Assembly: GCA_017552985.1 (NCBI GenBank)
Contig: JAFZNO010000034.1
Span: forward strand, 1-34,560
Source: Lachnospiraceae bacterium
GTDB taxonomy: Bacteria; Bacillota; Clostridia; Lachnospirales; Lachnospiraceae
DNA length: 34,560 bases
Direction of reading: 5' to 3'
A model generated the notes under the pieces. That model had not been told where the DNA came from. It made no database searches and saw only the letters and a program-made list of their open reading frames with translations. Made by a program: the position numbers and the translations under genes. Positions 9,255 through 16,612 of the stretch are shown here, in pieces. Within the stretch, counting starts at the first letter, position 1. Each line of letters starts with the position of its first letter.

Positions 9255-10250
9255 TTATGGGGTTTCTCCAAAATCAAATCCCGTATAGAGAAACAGGTCT
9301 CCGTCGCCGTCCGTGGCGGAAGAATCTTCAGTAGTGATTTCGTTCGTGCCAGTAGCGGAAGATGCTTTCGCGGTGGTCTCGCAGATGGGAGACTTATCGC
9401 AGATGGCCAGCATCAGTTCGCGGGTGATCTTGCAGGCGAGGGCGGTAGAAGCGCCGCTCTGGTCTAGGTTTGGCGCAAGCTCATTTACGTCTGCCGCGAT
9501 GACGTTGCCTTGGGTGACCGTCAGGATCGCGTTTAACAGTTCCGGGAAGCTGACGCCGCCAGCCTCAGGCGTTCCCGTGCCGGGAAAGAAGCCGGGATCC
9601 AGGCAATCCAGATCGATGGTGAAGTAGATCGGAACGTTCTTTTCTTTGAGGTCCGCGATGGTTTCCGTAAGACCGTCAAAGCTGAACTTATGCATGTCCG
9701 TATGCTGGGAGGCGAAGCGGAATTCCTCGCGCTCACCGCTTCGGATGCAGAACTGGTGGATCCGTCCGTCGCCGACAAGGTCATGACATCTTCTTAAAAC
9801 GCAGGCGTGGCTAAGAGGCACGCCCAGGTATTCGTCCCGAAGATCCGCATGCGCGTCGAAGTGGATGACGTGGAGATCCGGGTATTTTTTCAAAGCGGCC
9901 CGGACGGCGCCAAGCGTCACCAGATGTTCCCCGCCGATCATCAGCGGAAATTTACCGTCATTTAATATGATTTCGGCTCTTTCTTCAATGTCTTTTAGAG
10001 CTAGTTCGCTGCTTCCAAAACACAGCTCCAGGTCACCGCTGTCAAAGATCGCATAATCCTCTAAGTCCTTGTCCTGGTAGGGACTATAGGTTTCAATGCC
10101 AAAGCTTTCATGCCGGATCGCCGACGGGCCAAACCGGGTTCCCGGCCGGTAGCTCGTCGTGGAATCAAAGGGTGCACCGAAGATGACAAGCTTTGCAGCT
10201 TCATATGCACTGTCACATGCTAAAAACGTTTCAACGTTTGGTTGCAACAT
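9255..10250 (-). CDS. speB: Agmatinase with an unusual C-terminal tail
   Basis: A 331-residue ureohydrolase (arginase/agmatinase family) that hydrolyses agmatine to putrescine and urea. The manganese ligands are recognisable: H109 in IGGEH, D132, H134 and D136 in FDAHADLRDE, and D213 and D215 in IDLDCLDPG. The catalytic fold ends near residue 288, matching the usual SpeB length of about 290. The remaining residues form a Ser/Thr/Asp-rich extension in which SSAT occurs twice, ending in FLYTGFDFGETP. GAGG seven bases before the ATG serves as ribosome binding site. Lying after speA in the operon, it supports arginine to agmatine to putrescine rather than ornithine decarboxylation. The tail looks disordered and acidic, and its role is unknown. 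Confidence 0.93.
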   Translation of the reverse strand: MLQPNVETFLACDSAYEAAKLVIFGAPFDSTTSYRPGTRFGPSAIRHESFGIETYSPYQDKDLEDYAIFDSGDLELCFGSSELALKDIEERAEIILNDGKFPLMIGGEHLVTLGAVRAALKKYPDLHVIHFDAHADLRDEYLGVPLSHACVLRRCHDLVGDGRIHQFCIRSGEREEFRFASQHTDMHKFSFDGLTETIADLKEKNVPIYFTIDLDCLDPGFFPGTGTPEAGGVSFPELLNAILTVTQGNVIAADVNELAPNLDQSGASTALACKITRELMLAICDKSPICETTAKASSATGTNEITTEDSSATDGDGDLFLYTGFDFGETP

Positions 10251-10307
10251 AAGGATACCTCATTTGTTTCTGATTAGTGATTGCCACGTTTCTGGAAGAG
10301 TGAGAGA

Positions 10308-11159
10308 TTACTCGACCTCTTTCAGCATCTCCTCTAAGAAGGCGGGAAGATAGAAGGCTCCCTTGTGAAGACGCGTGGTGTAATATTTGGTGCGGAGGTG
10401 GAGACTGGTCCAACGCTCTGCGTCCATGTCGTCGATGGGGTGGTACTTCTTGCTGGCAAAGCCGAAGAGCCAGTAGCCTGCGGCGTAGGTGGGGATGTGG
10501 GCCTGGTACACGCGGCTGATGGGGAAGGTGCTTGCGATGCGCTTGTGGCTTCGCTTCATGGCCTCCGCATCCTCAGCGTAGAAGGGGCTTCCCTGCTGGT
10601 TTACCATGATGCCGTCTTCCTTCAAGGCCTTATAGCAGTTGCCATAGAATTCCTTGGTGAAGAGGCCCTCGGAGGGACCGAAGGGATCGTTGGAGTCAAC
10701 GATGATCAGGTCATATTTGTCCTCGCAGCGGCGCAGGAACTTCAGGCCGTTCTCGAAGAAAATGTTCACGCGCTTGTCATCCAGTCGGCATGCATTGCCG
10801 GGAAGGAATTGGCGGCAGACCTCCACCACCTGTTCGTCCATTTCCACAAGGTCGATGTTCTCCACCTGCTCAAAGCGGGTGAGTTCGCGCACGACGCCGC
10901 CGTCACCGGCACCGATCACCAGGACGTTCTTTATTCCGGGGTGCACTGCCATGGGAACGTGAACGATCATTTCATCATAAATGAATTCATCGCGTTCCGT
11001 CAGCATGATGTTGCCGTCGAGAACGAGAACGCGCCCGAATTCGGCCGTGTCCAGCACGTCGATCCGCTGATAATCGCTTTGCTTGCTGTATAATTGCTTG
11101 TTGACCCGGAGGCTGAATTTGACGTCCGGGGTATGAAATTCGCTAAACCAAAGTTCCAT
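10308..11159 (-). CDS. speE: Spermidine synthase-family aminopropyltransferase
   Basis: A 283-residue member of the polyamine aminopropyltransferase family, normal length. The SAM-binding-type motif GAGDGG is at 83-88, DLVEMDEQVVEVCR at about 103-116, and the catalytic segment DSNDPFGPSEGLF at 155-167. It would transfer an aminopropyl group from decarboxylated SAM to putrescine. AGGAGG sits six bases before the ATG inside the palindrome AGGAGGTCCTCC. No S-adenosylmethionine decarboxylase gene (speD) lies in the window, while a complete carboxyspermidine route does. The enzyme may use speD encoded elsewhere, or make another product such as spermine or thermospermine. It follows a 390-base structured repeat region and may be uncoupled from the genes upstream of it. 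Confidence 0.9.
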   Translation of the reverse strand: MELWFSEFHTPDVKFSLRVNKQLYSKQSDYQRIDVLDTAEFGRVLVLDGNIMLTERDEFIYDEMIVHVPMAVHPGIKNVLVIGAGDGGVVRELTRFEQVENIDLVEMDEQVVEVCRQFLPGNACRLDDKRVNIFFENGLKFLRRCEDKYDLIIVDSNDPFGPSEGLFTKEFYGNCYKALKEDGIMVNQQGSPFYAEDAEAMKRSHKRIASTFPISRVYQAHIPTYAAGYWLFGFASKKYHPIDDMDAERWTSLHLRTKYYTTRLHKGAFYLPAFLEEMLKEVE

Positions 11160-11206
11160 GGAGGACCTCCTGATATATGAAAATAAAAATCAATAAATCA
11201 CTTAAT

Positions 11207-11485
11207 AAATCACCCGGATTGCTTCGCGCGTTGCGCTCGCGCAATCCGCAAACAACATTCGGAATCCGCTGATTTGCTTCGCAAATCGCTACTTCCTCAT
11301 GTTGTTTAGGGTCTCAAATCGCACACGTCCCTTTCGTGCAAGCACGAGGGCCGTGCACGGCTTGAGTTATGTTGGTGTATAGTTAAATCACCCGGATTGC
11401 TTTGCGCGTTGCGCTCCCGCAATCCGCAAACAACATTCGGAATCCGCTGATTTGCTTCGCAAATCGCTACTTCCTCACGTTGTTT
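11207..11485. repeat. Tandemly duplicated structured intergenic repeat (two units, 178-bp period)
   Basis: Bases 11207-11307 recur at 11385-11485 with three differences over about 101 bases. Each unit contains nested inverted repeats: GGATTGC with GCAATCC, GATTTGC-TTC-GCAAATC, and AACAACAT with ATGTTGTT (broken by one change in unit 2). Each unit ends in a further large hairpin whose arms differ between copies (about 11310-11366, and 11488-11547). This island fills most of the 390-base gap 11160-11549 between the metallopeptidase gene and speE, where no coding sequence is evident. Near its speE-proximal edge AATAAATCAC occurs twice (about 11192 and 11204). Nested symmetry plus duplication suggests a REP- or MITE-like element or a structured RNA. 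Confidence 0.8.
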
Positions 11486-11487
11486 TT

Positions 11488-11547
11488 GGTCTCAAGGTAT
11501 GCAAGCTCCTTTCGTGCAAGCACGAGGAGCTTGCATACTTTGAGACC
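11488..11547. repeat. Long near-perfect hairpin immediately after the metallopeptidase gene
   Basis: The left arm starting GGTCTCAAGGTATGCAAGCT at 11488 pairs with the right arm ending GCTTGCATACTTTGAGACC at 11547. There is one mismatch, a two-base TT bulge and an AA loop, giving about 28 paired bases. On the - strand it begins two bases after the stop codon of the metallopeptidase gene. A run of A rather than T follows it there, so it is not a textbook intrinsic terminator. It could protect the 3' end of the mRNA or act as a processing site. Confidence 0.75.
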
Positions 11548-11549
11548 TG

Positions 11550-12758
11550 TTATTTATCGTGCTGACTTTTTTGAAACCCCCACTTCTTGACGGTTTCGCT
11601 TTCGTCGATGAGGCCGACGTAGTAGGCGGTGATGTCGGTGATCTCGGGGGAGATGGAGTGGTATTGGTATCTTCCGGTATTGACGTTCCAGGTGATGCGC
11701 ATGATGTCATTTAGGTTTTCGGATGCGGCCTTTTGGGCATATTCCTTGGAGATGCCGTATTCCAAACGGTAGTTGGCGTATATGTCGGTCCAATAGAGGT
11801 CGGGTGCGCCGAAGGTGTGGAGCATCTCGTGGGCAAACACCGCAGGCGGCGTTTTTTCACGACGGTTGTACATTTGAAGATAAACCATCTCGTAGGGATA
11901 GGGCATGCCGTAATAGAAATTCCTGGTACAGCAGGGACCGTCATTTGTCTCGGGAGCGTCAACGTAGATCATGTAGATTACGTTGTCCGCATTGAGGGTG
12001 TGACGGACGTTTTCGCTGTCGACGTTTTTTTCGATGCCTTCCCAAACCAGTTGATCCGTTACGGTGTAATTGGTCAGTGCCTGGGTGAGGTCAGTGTTTA
12101 CTTCAATCTCATAGTAGAGTTCCGGGTGTTCAAGCCAATCCCAAAGGAAAGTGACGGTTTTGTCATATTTCGCGCTTTCCGTCGTCAGGTAATCGCAGGC
12201 GATCTTTAGATTGTTGTACACGCGGCTGTAGGTGTTACGGTCTTCCCTGTCTTCGTAATCCCACTTACTATGCAGATCGTTCGCGAAGATGGAGATGACG
12301 GCGATGGTACCCTCCAGCTTTTCCGCAGAGCCGTGGGGGTAGAGTTCGCGCCAGTTTTCGGGTGCGGGATAGCTTTCCGGCTCATGGAAATAGTATTCGG
12401 AGGATTCCTCATAGTAGGGATCAAACTCCGTATGCTCATCGTAGGAGGAGCTTTCCTGACTTTCATCGGGGACGGAAGAGGATTCCGTGCCGTCAACAAA
12501 ATCATAGGACGGCTGCGAACTTTCCGCGGGATCCGGGGTTTCATCTGAACCGGACGCAACCTCGAAACTCTCATTGGATTCAGAGCTTTCTTCCTCCGTC
12601 TCAGCCAAATCCAGCTGCAGGTAATCCAAATGTTCTTGGTCACTGCAGGCGGTCATGGAAAGGAGCAGTGAGAGGCAGGCCGTAAGAACTGCCGCCCGGA
12701 GTTTTCCACATATTCTTTTCTTTTTTCCAAATGGCAATTTTCCAATCATCATAGGCAT
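11550..12758 (-). CDS. Probable secreted zinc-metallopeptidase lipoprotein
   Basis: A 402-residue protein with an N-terminal basic region, a hydrophobic stretch and a lipobox-like LSMTAC (Cys38), so it is predicted to be membrane-anchored outside the cell. Residues of about 50-130 are a low-complexity Ser/Glu/Asp/Pro linker. The C-terminal part carries HEMLHTFGAPD at 310-320, a zincin HExxHxxGxxD motif with three metal ligands. CC at 276-277 is a further visible feature. The exact start is uncertain: ATG codons 1, 3 and 4 are close together and the ribosome binding site is weak (TTTGG). It starts 29 bases after speA and is probably co-transcribed with it. The peptidase family and substrate are not identified, and a connection to polyamine metabolism is not obvious. 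Confidence 0.78.
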   Translation of the reverse strand: MPMMIGKLPFGKKKRICGKLRAAVLTACLSLLLSMTACSDQEHLDYLQLDLAETEEESSESNESFEVASGSDETPDPAESSQPSYDFVDGTESSSVPDESQESSSYDEHTEFDPYYEESSEYYFHEPESYPAPENWRELYPHGSAEKLEGTIAVISIFANDLHSKWDYEDREDRNTYSRVYNNLKIACDYLTTESAKYDKTVTFLWDWLEHPELYYEIEVNTDLTQALTNYTVTDQLVWEGIEKNVDSENVRHTLNADNVIYMIYVDAPETNDGPCCTRNFYYGMPYPYEMVYLQMYNRREKTPPAVFAHEMLHTFGAPDLYWTDIYANYRLEYGISKEYAQKAASENLNDIMRITWNVNTGRYQYHSISPEITDITAYYVGLIDESETVKKWGFQKSQHDK

Positions 12759-12787
12759 TTACCAAAAAAATGAGTTAGCGGATGAAG

Positions 12788-14242
12788 TTATTTCAAAACG
12801 TTGAGGTTGGCGATGGTGGGATCCTCTGGCCCAGTCATCTGACAGCCCTTTTCGTGCGCATATTTGATATACCGCAGAATGTCTCCCGTGATCTTCTCGC
12901 CAGGGGCAAGGATCGGGATTCCGGGGGGATAGCACATTACGAATTCGCTGCAGACCCGTCCTTCCGTCTGATCGATCGGCAGGCTTTCCTTTTCCGCATA
13001 GAATGCTTCCTGAGGGCTGGCAACCACGATGGGATCGATGTATTCCTGCGTGAGAAGGCCGCTCTTGGAATGCTTGTGGAGTCTGCGGATCTCGGCGAGA
13101 GCGGAGCAGAGGCGCTCAACCTCCTGGAATCTGTCGCCAATGGAAAGGTAGGCGAGAATGTTGCCCAGGTCACCAAACTCAATCTGGATGTCATAGTCGT
13201 CGCGGAGGGCGTCGTATACCTCGATGCCGGCCATGCCGATGTCCAGCGTGTGGACGCTCAGCTTTGTGGGATCAAAGTCATAAATGCTGTCCCCGTTGAC
13301 CAGCTCATGTCCAAAGGCGTAGTAATCGCCGATGGCATTTACCTCATTACGGGCGTATTCCGCAAGGTCCTTCACCTGGGAGAAGATTTCCTTTCCGTGA
13401 AGGGCAAGCTTTCTGCGGCTGATGTCAAGGCTGCTCATGAGCAGATAGCTTCCGCTGGTCGTCTGGGTCAGGTTGATGATCTGACGGGCATAACCCGCGT
13501 GTACCCTGGGGCCTACCAGGAAGAAGCTGGACTGCGTCAGGCTTCCGCCGCTCTTGTGCATGGAGACGGCTGCCATGTCTGCCCCTGCCGCCATGGCGGA
13601 GAGAGGGAAGTTGTTTCCAAAATAAAAATGCGTTCCGTGGGCCTCGTCGGCGAGACAGAGCATGCCTGCCGCGTGCGCCATGTCCACGATGGCCTTTAAG
13701 TCACTGCAGATGCCGTAATAGGTCGGGTTGTTCACCAGAACGGCCACGGCATTGGGATGCTCCTTGATGGCCTTCGCCACCTGTTCCCGCTTCATGCCCA
13801 GCGAAATGCCAAGGCGATGGTCCACTTCAGGATTGACGTAGACGGGAATGGCACCGTTTAACACCAAGGCATTGATGACGCTGCGATGCACGTTTCTGGG
13901 GAGAATGATCTCTTGACCGCGCTTGGTTGCGGTCAATACCATGCTCTGCACGGCGCTCGTAGTTCCGCCCACCATAAGAAATGCCTGCGCGGCGCCAAAG
14001 GCATCGGCTGCAAGCTCCTCAGCCTCGCGGATCACGGAGACGGGATGGCATAGATTGTCTAGCGGCTTCATGCTGTTGACGTCAACGCCAACACACTGCT
14101 GGCCAAGAAAAGCGGCAAGCTCCGGGTTTCCGCGTCCGTGTTTGTGGCCGGGCACGTCGAAGGGTACGACGCGGGCCTGACGGAAGCGCTCTAAGGCTTC
14201 ATGAATGGGTGCTTTGTTTTGATCGAGTTTCATCTGGGTCAT
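12788..14242 (-). CDS. speA: Orn/Lys/Arg decarboxylase family, probably biosynthetic arginine decarboxylase
   Basis: A 484-residue fold-type I PLP decarboxylase of the short Bacillus SpeA-like class, which lacks the wing domain of the larger enterobacterial enzymes. The N-terminus contains VPFDVPGHKHGRG, a PLP-contacting DEAHGTHFYF lies at 199-208, and the Schiff-base lysine is K230 in SMHKSGGSLTQSS. Sequence alone does not separate arginine, lysine and ornithine decarboxylases, but the agmatinase gene in the same operon makes arginine to agmatine the best call. It is the first gene of the operon, 44 bases downstream of the end of an intrinsic terminator hairpin in its own leader, so read-through control is likely. 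AAAGG about ten bases before the ATG is the probable ribosome binding site. Confidence 0.88.
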   Translation of the reverse strand: MTQMKLDQNKAPIHEALERFRQARVVPFDVPGHKHGRGNPELAAFLGQQCVGVDVNSMKPLDNLCHPVSVIREAEELAADAFGAAQAFLMVGGTTSAVQSMVLTATKRGQEIILPRNVHRSVINALVLNGAIPVYVNPEVDHRLGISLGMKREQVAKAIKEHPNAVAVLVNNPTYYGICSDLKAIVDMAHAAGMLCLADEAHGTHFYFGNNFPLSAMAAGADMAAVSMHKSGGSLTQSSFFLVGPRVHAGYARQIINLTQTTSGSYLLMSSLDISRRKLALHGKEIFSQVKDLAEYARNEVNAIGDYYAFGHELVNGDSIYDFDPTKLSVHTLDIGMAGIEVYDALRDDYDIQIEFGDLGNILAYLSIGDRFQEVERLCSALAEIRRLHKHSKSGLLTQEYIDPIVVASPQEAFYAEKESLPIDQTEGRVCSEFVMCYPPGIPILAPGEKITGDILRYIKYAHEKGCQMTGPEDPTIANLNVLK

Positions 14243-14279
14243 GGTGCAAGTGCCTTTCTACAATACTTTTTAAAGATAC

Positions 14280-14311
14280 AAAAAACCCGCGACGGCGTTT
14301 TCCGTTGCGGG
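14280..14311 (-). terminator. Intrinsic terminator in the speA leader (attenuator candidate)
   Basis: Read on the - strand, CCCGCAACGG (14311-14302), a six-base loop and CCGTCGCGGG (14295-14286) form a 10-bp stem with one A-C mismatch, followed directly by six T (14285-14280). It lies between the speA promoter and the speA start codon, so it would end transcription before the operon unless read through. Confidence 0.8.
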
Positions 14312-14586
14312 CTTGTTTTCATCTTAAGGATTGCGGCACGGCGCAAGATGCGTCATCATAAAGGATTTCGTGCCATATGCAATGTTCCGGGATAGGGCTT
14401 TCGAGAGTCTTTCCTGCAAAAAAAATCTGCGTACTCTTATTGACCGTTTCACAAGCCAGCGCGGATGCGCTATTTCGGTTTTAAGAAACCAACTTATAAA
14501 ATTTGCCGTTCCCTTTCAAAATAAGCGAAAAGGAAATGCTTCAATAATCATTTTAATGCATCGTAAGACTTTCAAAAAGCTTAACT
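14312..14586 (-). promoter_or_regulatory. Structured 5' leader of the polyamine operon, possible riboswitch or attenuator
   Basis: The predicted speA transcript carries about 340 nt before the start codon, with no convincing coding sequence. Just before the terminator, on the - strand, ATTGC-ATAT-GGCACG (14383-14369) pairs with CGTGCC-GCAAT (14340-14330). Inside this stem is a small CGCA-TCT-TGCG hairpin. Further upstream is GGTTT-CTTA-AAACC. I see no T-box consensus (AGGGTGGNACCGCG) and did not recognise lysine, SAM, guanidine or purine riboswitch cores. The + strand of this stretch (14243-14722) holds nothing else except the start region of the ABC transporter gene. Confidence 0.55.
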
Positions 14587-14592
14587 AGGTGC

Positions 14593-14621
14593 ATTCTAAC
14601 ATGGCTTAAGTCAAATGTCAA
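14593..14621 (-). promoter_or_regulatory. Sigma-A-like promoter of the polyamine operon
   Basis: On the - strand TTGACA (14621-14616) and TAGAAT (14598-14593) are separated by exactly 17 bases, a near-consensus promoter. It reads toward speA, and transcription would start near 14586. Confidence 0.75.
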
Positions 14622-14722
14622 TATAGTACATTCAGGCCACAATTTTCTACATTCCTTTTTTGACGGATCAAGCTTACAATATCGATAGAATGTTAGTAAT
14701 GAAACTATTTTGGAGGAAGCCA

Positions 14723-16612
14723 GTGGAAAAAGAACGCCGTTCGAAAATGAAATTTATACTGGACAACATGAAGGGCTACCGGATCCTGTACGTGATCACG
14801 TTGATCGGCGCGGTAACCTACAATGCGTTGCAACTCGTGGTTCCGCATTTCACCCAGAGGATCCTGGACGAATTCCTGATTGGGGAAAAAGCCCATGAAA
14901 ATCTGGTAAATCACAAGGAATTATTGTATCAGCTGATCGCGGCGATGGTGATCCTGACGTTGGTCCGCACCACGATCGTGTACCTGACCTGTATGGGAAC
15001 CGAGGTTGTGTCCCAGAGCGTACTGTATAAGATCAGAAATTATCTGTTCCGCAAGATTGAAACACAGGACATGAACTTTTACGGAAAATACCGCACGGGT
15101 GACCTGATGACCCGCGTTACGGGTGACCTTGACGCGATCCGCCACATGATCGCATGGGTGCTCCGCACCATCGTGGAGTCCCTGTCCCTGATGATCGCCG
15201 TGGCAATCTATTTCTTTAGCATGAGCTGGCAGCTGACCCTTTGTCTGTTTGCCATTGCACCCTTTATCTTTATCATCGTCATCCTGTTCCGCAACAAGGT
15301 AGCCCCCAGACACAGGGAGCTCCGTGAAAAGATGGCCCAGATGAATACGGCGGCGCAGGAGAACATCTCCGGCAACCGCGTGGTAAAGGCTTTTGCCCGT
15401 GAGGATTACGAGATCGAGAAATTCGACAAGTGCAATGAGGATTACTCAAAGACGAACCGCAAGACGGCCATGACCTGGCTGACCTATTTCCCTTACGTGG
15501 AGTCCTTTGCAAACCTCATGCCGATCGTGCTTTTGGTGGTGGGCGGCTTCTTTATCATGGACGACAAGATCACCATGGGACAGTATGTGGCATTCTCCGG
15601 ACTGATCTGGGCAATCGCCAACCCCATGAGAATGCTGGGCAACATCATGAATGAGTTCCAGCGCTTTGCGGCGGCTTCCGACAAGGTAATGGAGATTTAT
15701 TATTCGGAACCGGAGATCGTGGATCTTCCCGATGCCATCGACCATCCGGAGCGCTTCAGGGGCAAGGTGGAGTTCAAGAACGTAAGCTTCCAGTATTCTG
15801 ACGGCAAGTTCCCCGTGCTGCACGACGTGAGCTTTACCATAGAACCTGGGCAAACCGTTGCCATCATGGGCGAGACGGGATGCGGCAAGACGACGCTGAT
15901 CCAGCTGATCCCCAGATTCTTTGAACCGACCAACGGACACGTATACGTGGACGACGTGGACGTGCGCAAGTATAAGCTCCATCAGCTCCGCAAGAACATT
16001 GGACTTGCAACCCAGGACGTGCTCCTGTATTCGGATACCATTGACAGCAACATCGCCTACGGCGATTCCAACATAAAGCCTGAGGAAGTGGAGAAATTTG
16101 CGAGATACTCGGCGGCGGCAGACTTTATTTCCAAAATGCCCGAGGGGTATGAGACCATCGTCGGCGAGAGAGGCGTAGGCCTTTCCGGCGGACAAAAGCA
16201 GAGAATCTCCCTGGCGAGAGCCCTTGCGGTCAGACCCGCCATCCTGATCCTGGATGACACGACGAGTGCCGTGGACATGGAGACGGAGAAACAGATCCAG
16301 CACAGCTTGAAGGAACTTGATTTCCCCTGCACGAAGATCATTATTGCCCAGAGAATTTCCACCACGAAGTCGGCAGACAAGATCCTGGTCATCCAGGACG
16401 GCAAGATCGCAGAGTGCGGCACCCATGACGAACTGGTGGCCCTGGACGGCTATTACGCAAGCCTTGTAAAGCTTCAGATGGGTGAGGACGCCGTGATCCG
16501 GTCCGAGGTGGCAAGCCTCGCAAACGAGGGCGTCATGGAGCATGACTTCGGCATGGCCGAGGGCTTTGTGAAGCATTACGGCGCAGAGCGCGGGAAAGGG
16601 GGCGATCGGTAA
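14723..16612 (+). CDS. ABC exporter subunit with degenerate ATP site (first half of a heterodimer)
   Basis: A 629-residue type IV ABC exporter half-transporter with a six-helix membrane domain (about 20-310) followed by an ATPase domain. Walker A is GETGCGKT at about 383-390 and the signature LSGGQ at 487-491. Walker B ends LDD instead of LDE (position 512), and the switch residue is Gln (543, IIAQR) instead of His. The start is taken as GTG at 14723 because GGAGGA at 14712-14717 is ideally placed. Upstream in-frame starts (TTG 14660 and two ATGs) lack such a site. Its stop overlaps the next gene's ATG by one base. It belongs with the MdlA/LmrC/TM287-like multidrug-type exporters. The substrate is unknown, possibly drugs, lipids or peptides. 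It is divergent from the speA operon. Confidence 0.9.
   Translation: MEKERRSKMKFILDNMKGYRILYVITLIGAVTYNALQLVVPHFTQRILDEFLIGEKAHENLVNHKELLYQLIAAMVILTLVRTTIVYLTCMGTEVVSQSVLYKIRNYLFRKIETQDMNFYGKYRTGDLMTRVTGDLDAIRHMIAWVLRTIVESLSLMIAVAIYFFSMSWQLTLCLFAIAPFIFIIVILFRNKVAPRHRELREKMAQMNTAAQENISGNRVVKAFAREDYEIEKFDKCNEDYSKTNRKTAMTWLTYFPYVESFANLMPIVLLVVGGFFIMDDKITMGQYVAFSGLIWAIANPMRMLGNIMNEFQRFAAASDKVMEIYYSEPEIVDLPDAIDHPERFRGKVEFKNVSFQYSDGKFPVLHDVSFTIEPGQTVAIMGETGCGKTTLIQLIPRFFEPTNGHVYVDDVDVRKYKLHQLRKNIGLATQDVLLYSDTIDSNIAYGDSNIKPEEVEKFARYSAAADFISKMPEGYETIVGERGVGLSGGQKQRISLARALAVRPAILILDDTTSAVDMETEKQIQHSLKELDFPCTKIIIAQRISTTKSADKILVIQDGKIAECGTHDELVALDGYYASLVKLQMGEDAVIRSEVASLANEGVMEHDFGMAEGFVKHYGAERGKGGDR

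Noticed and set aside
11488-11547. Rho-independent terminator after the metallopeptidase gene
   Set aside because: The hairpin is strong, but on the - strand A residues rather than T residues follow it, so a standard intrinsic terminator is not supported.
12782-13699. Long + strand reading frame of 305 codons opposite speA
   Set aside because: The opposite strand encodes a complete decarboxylase with active-site lysine. The antisense translation shows no protein-like motif.
14312-14586. T-box or known riboswitch in the speA leader
   Set aside because: The T-box antiterminator consensus is absent, and I found no lysine, SAM, guanidine, c-di-GMP or purine aptamer core. Only an unassigned structured leader with terminator is supported.
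14660-14722. Upstream TTG or ATG starts for the first ABC subunit
   Set aside because: They lack ribosome binding sites. GTG at 14723 has GGAGGA at ideal distance.
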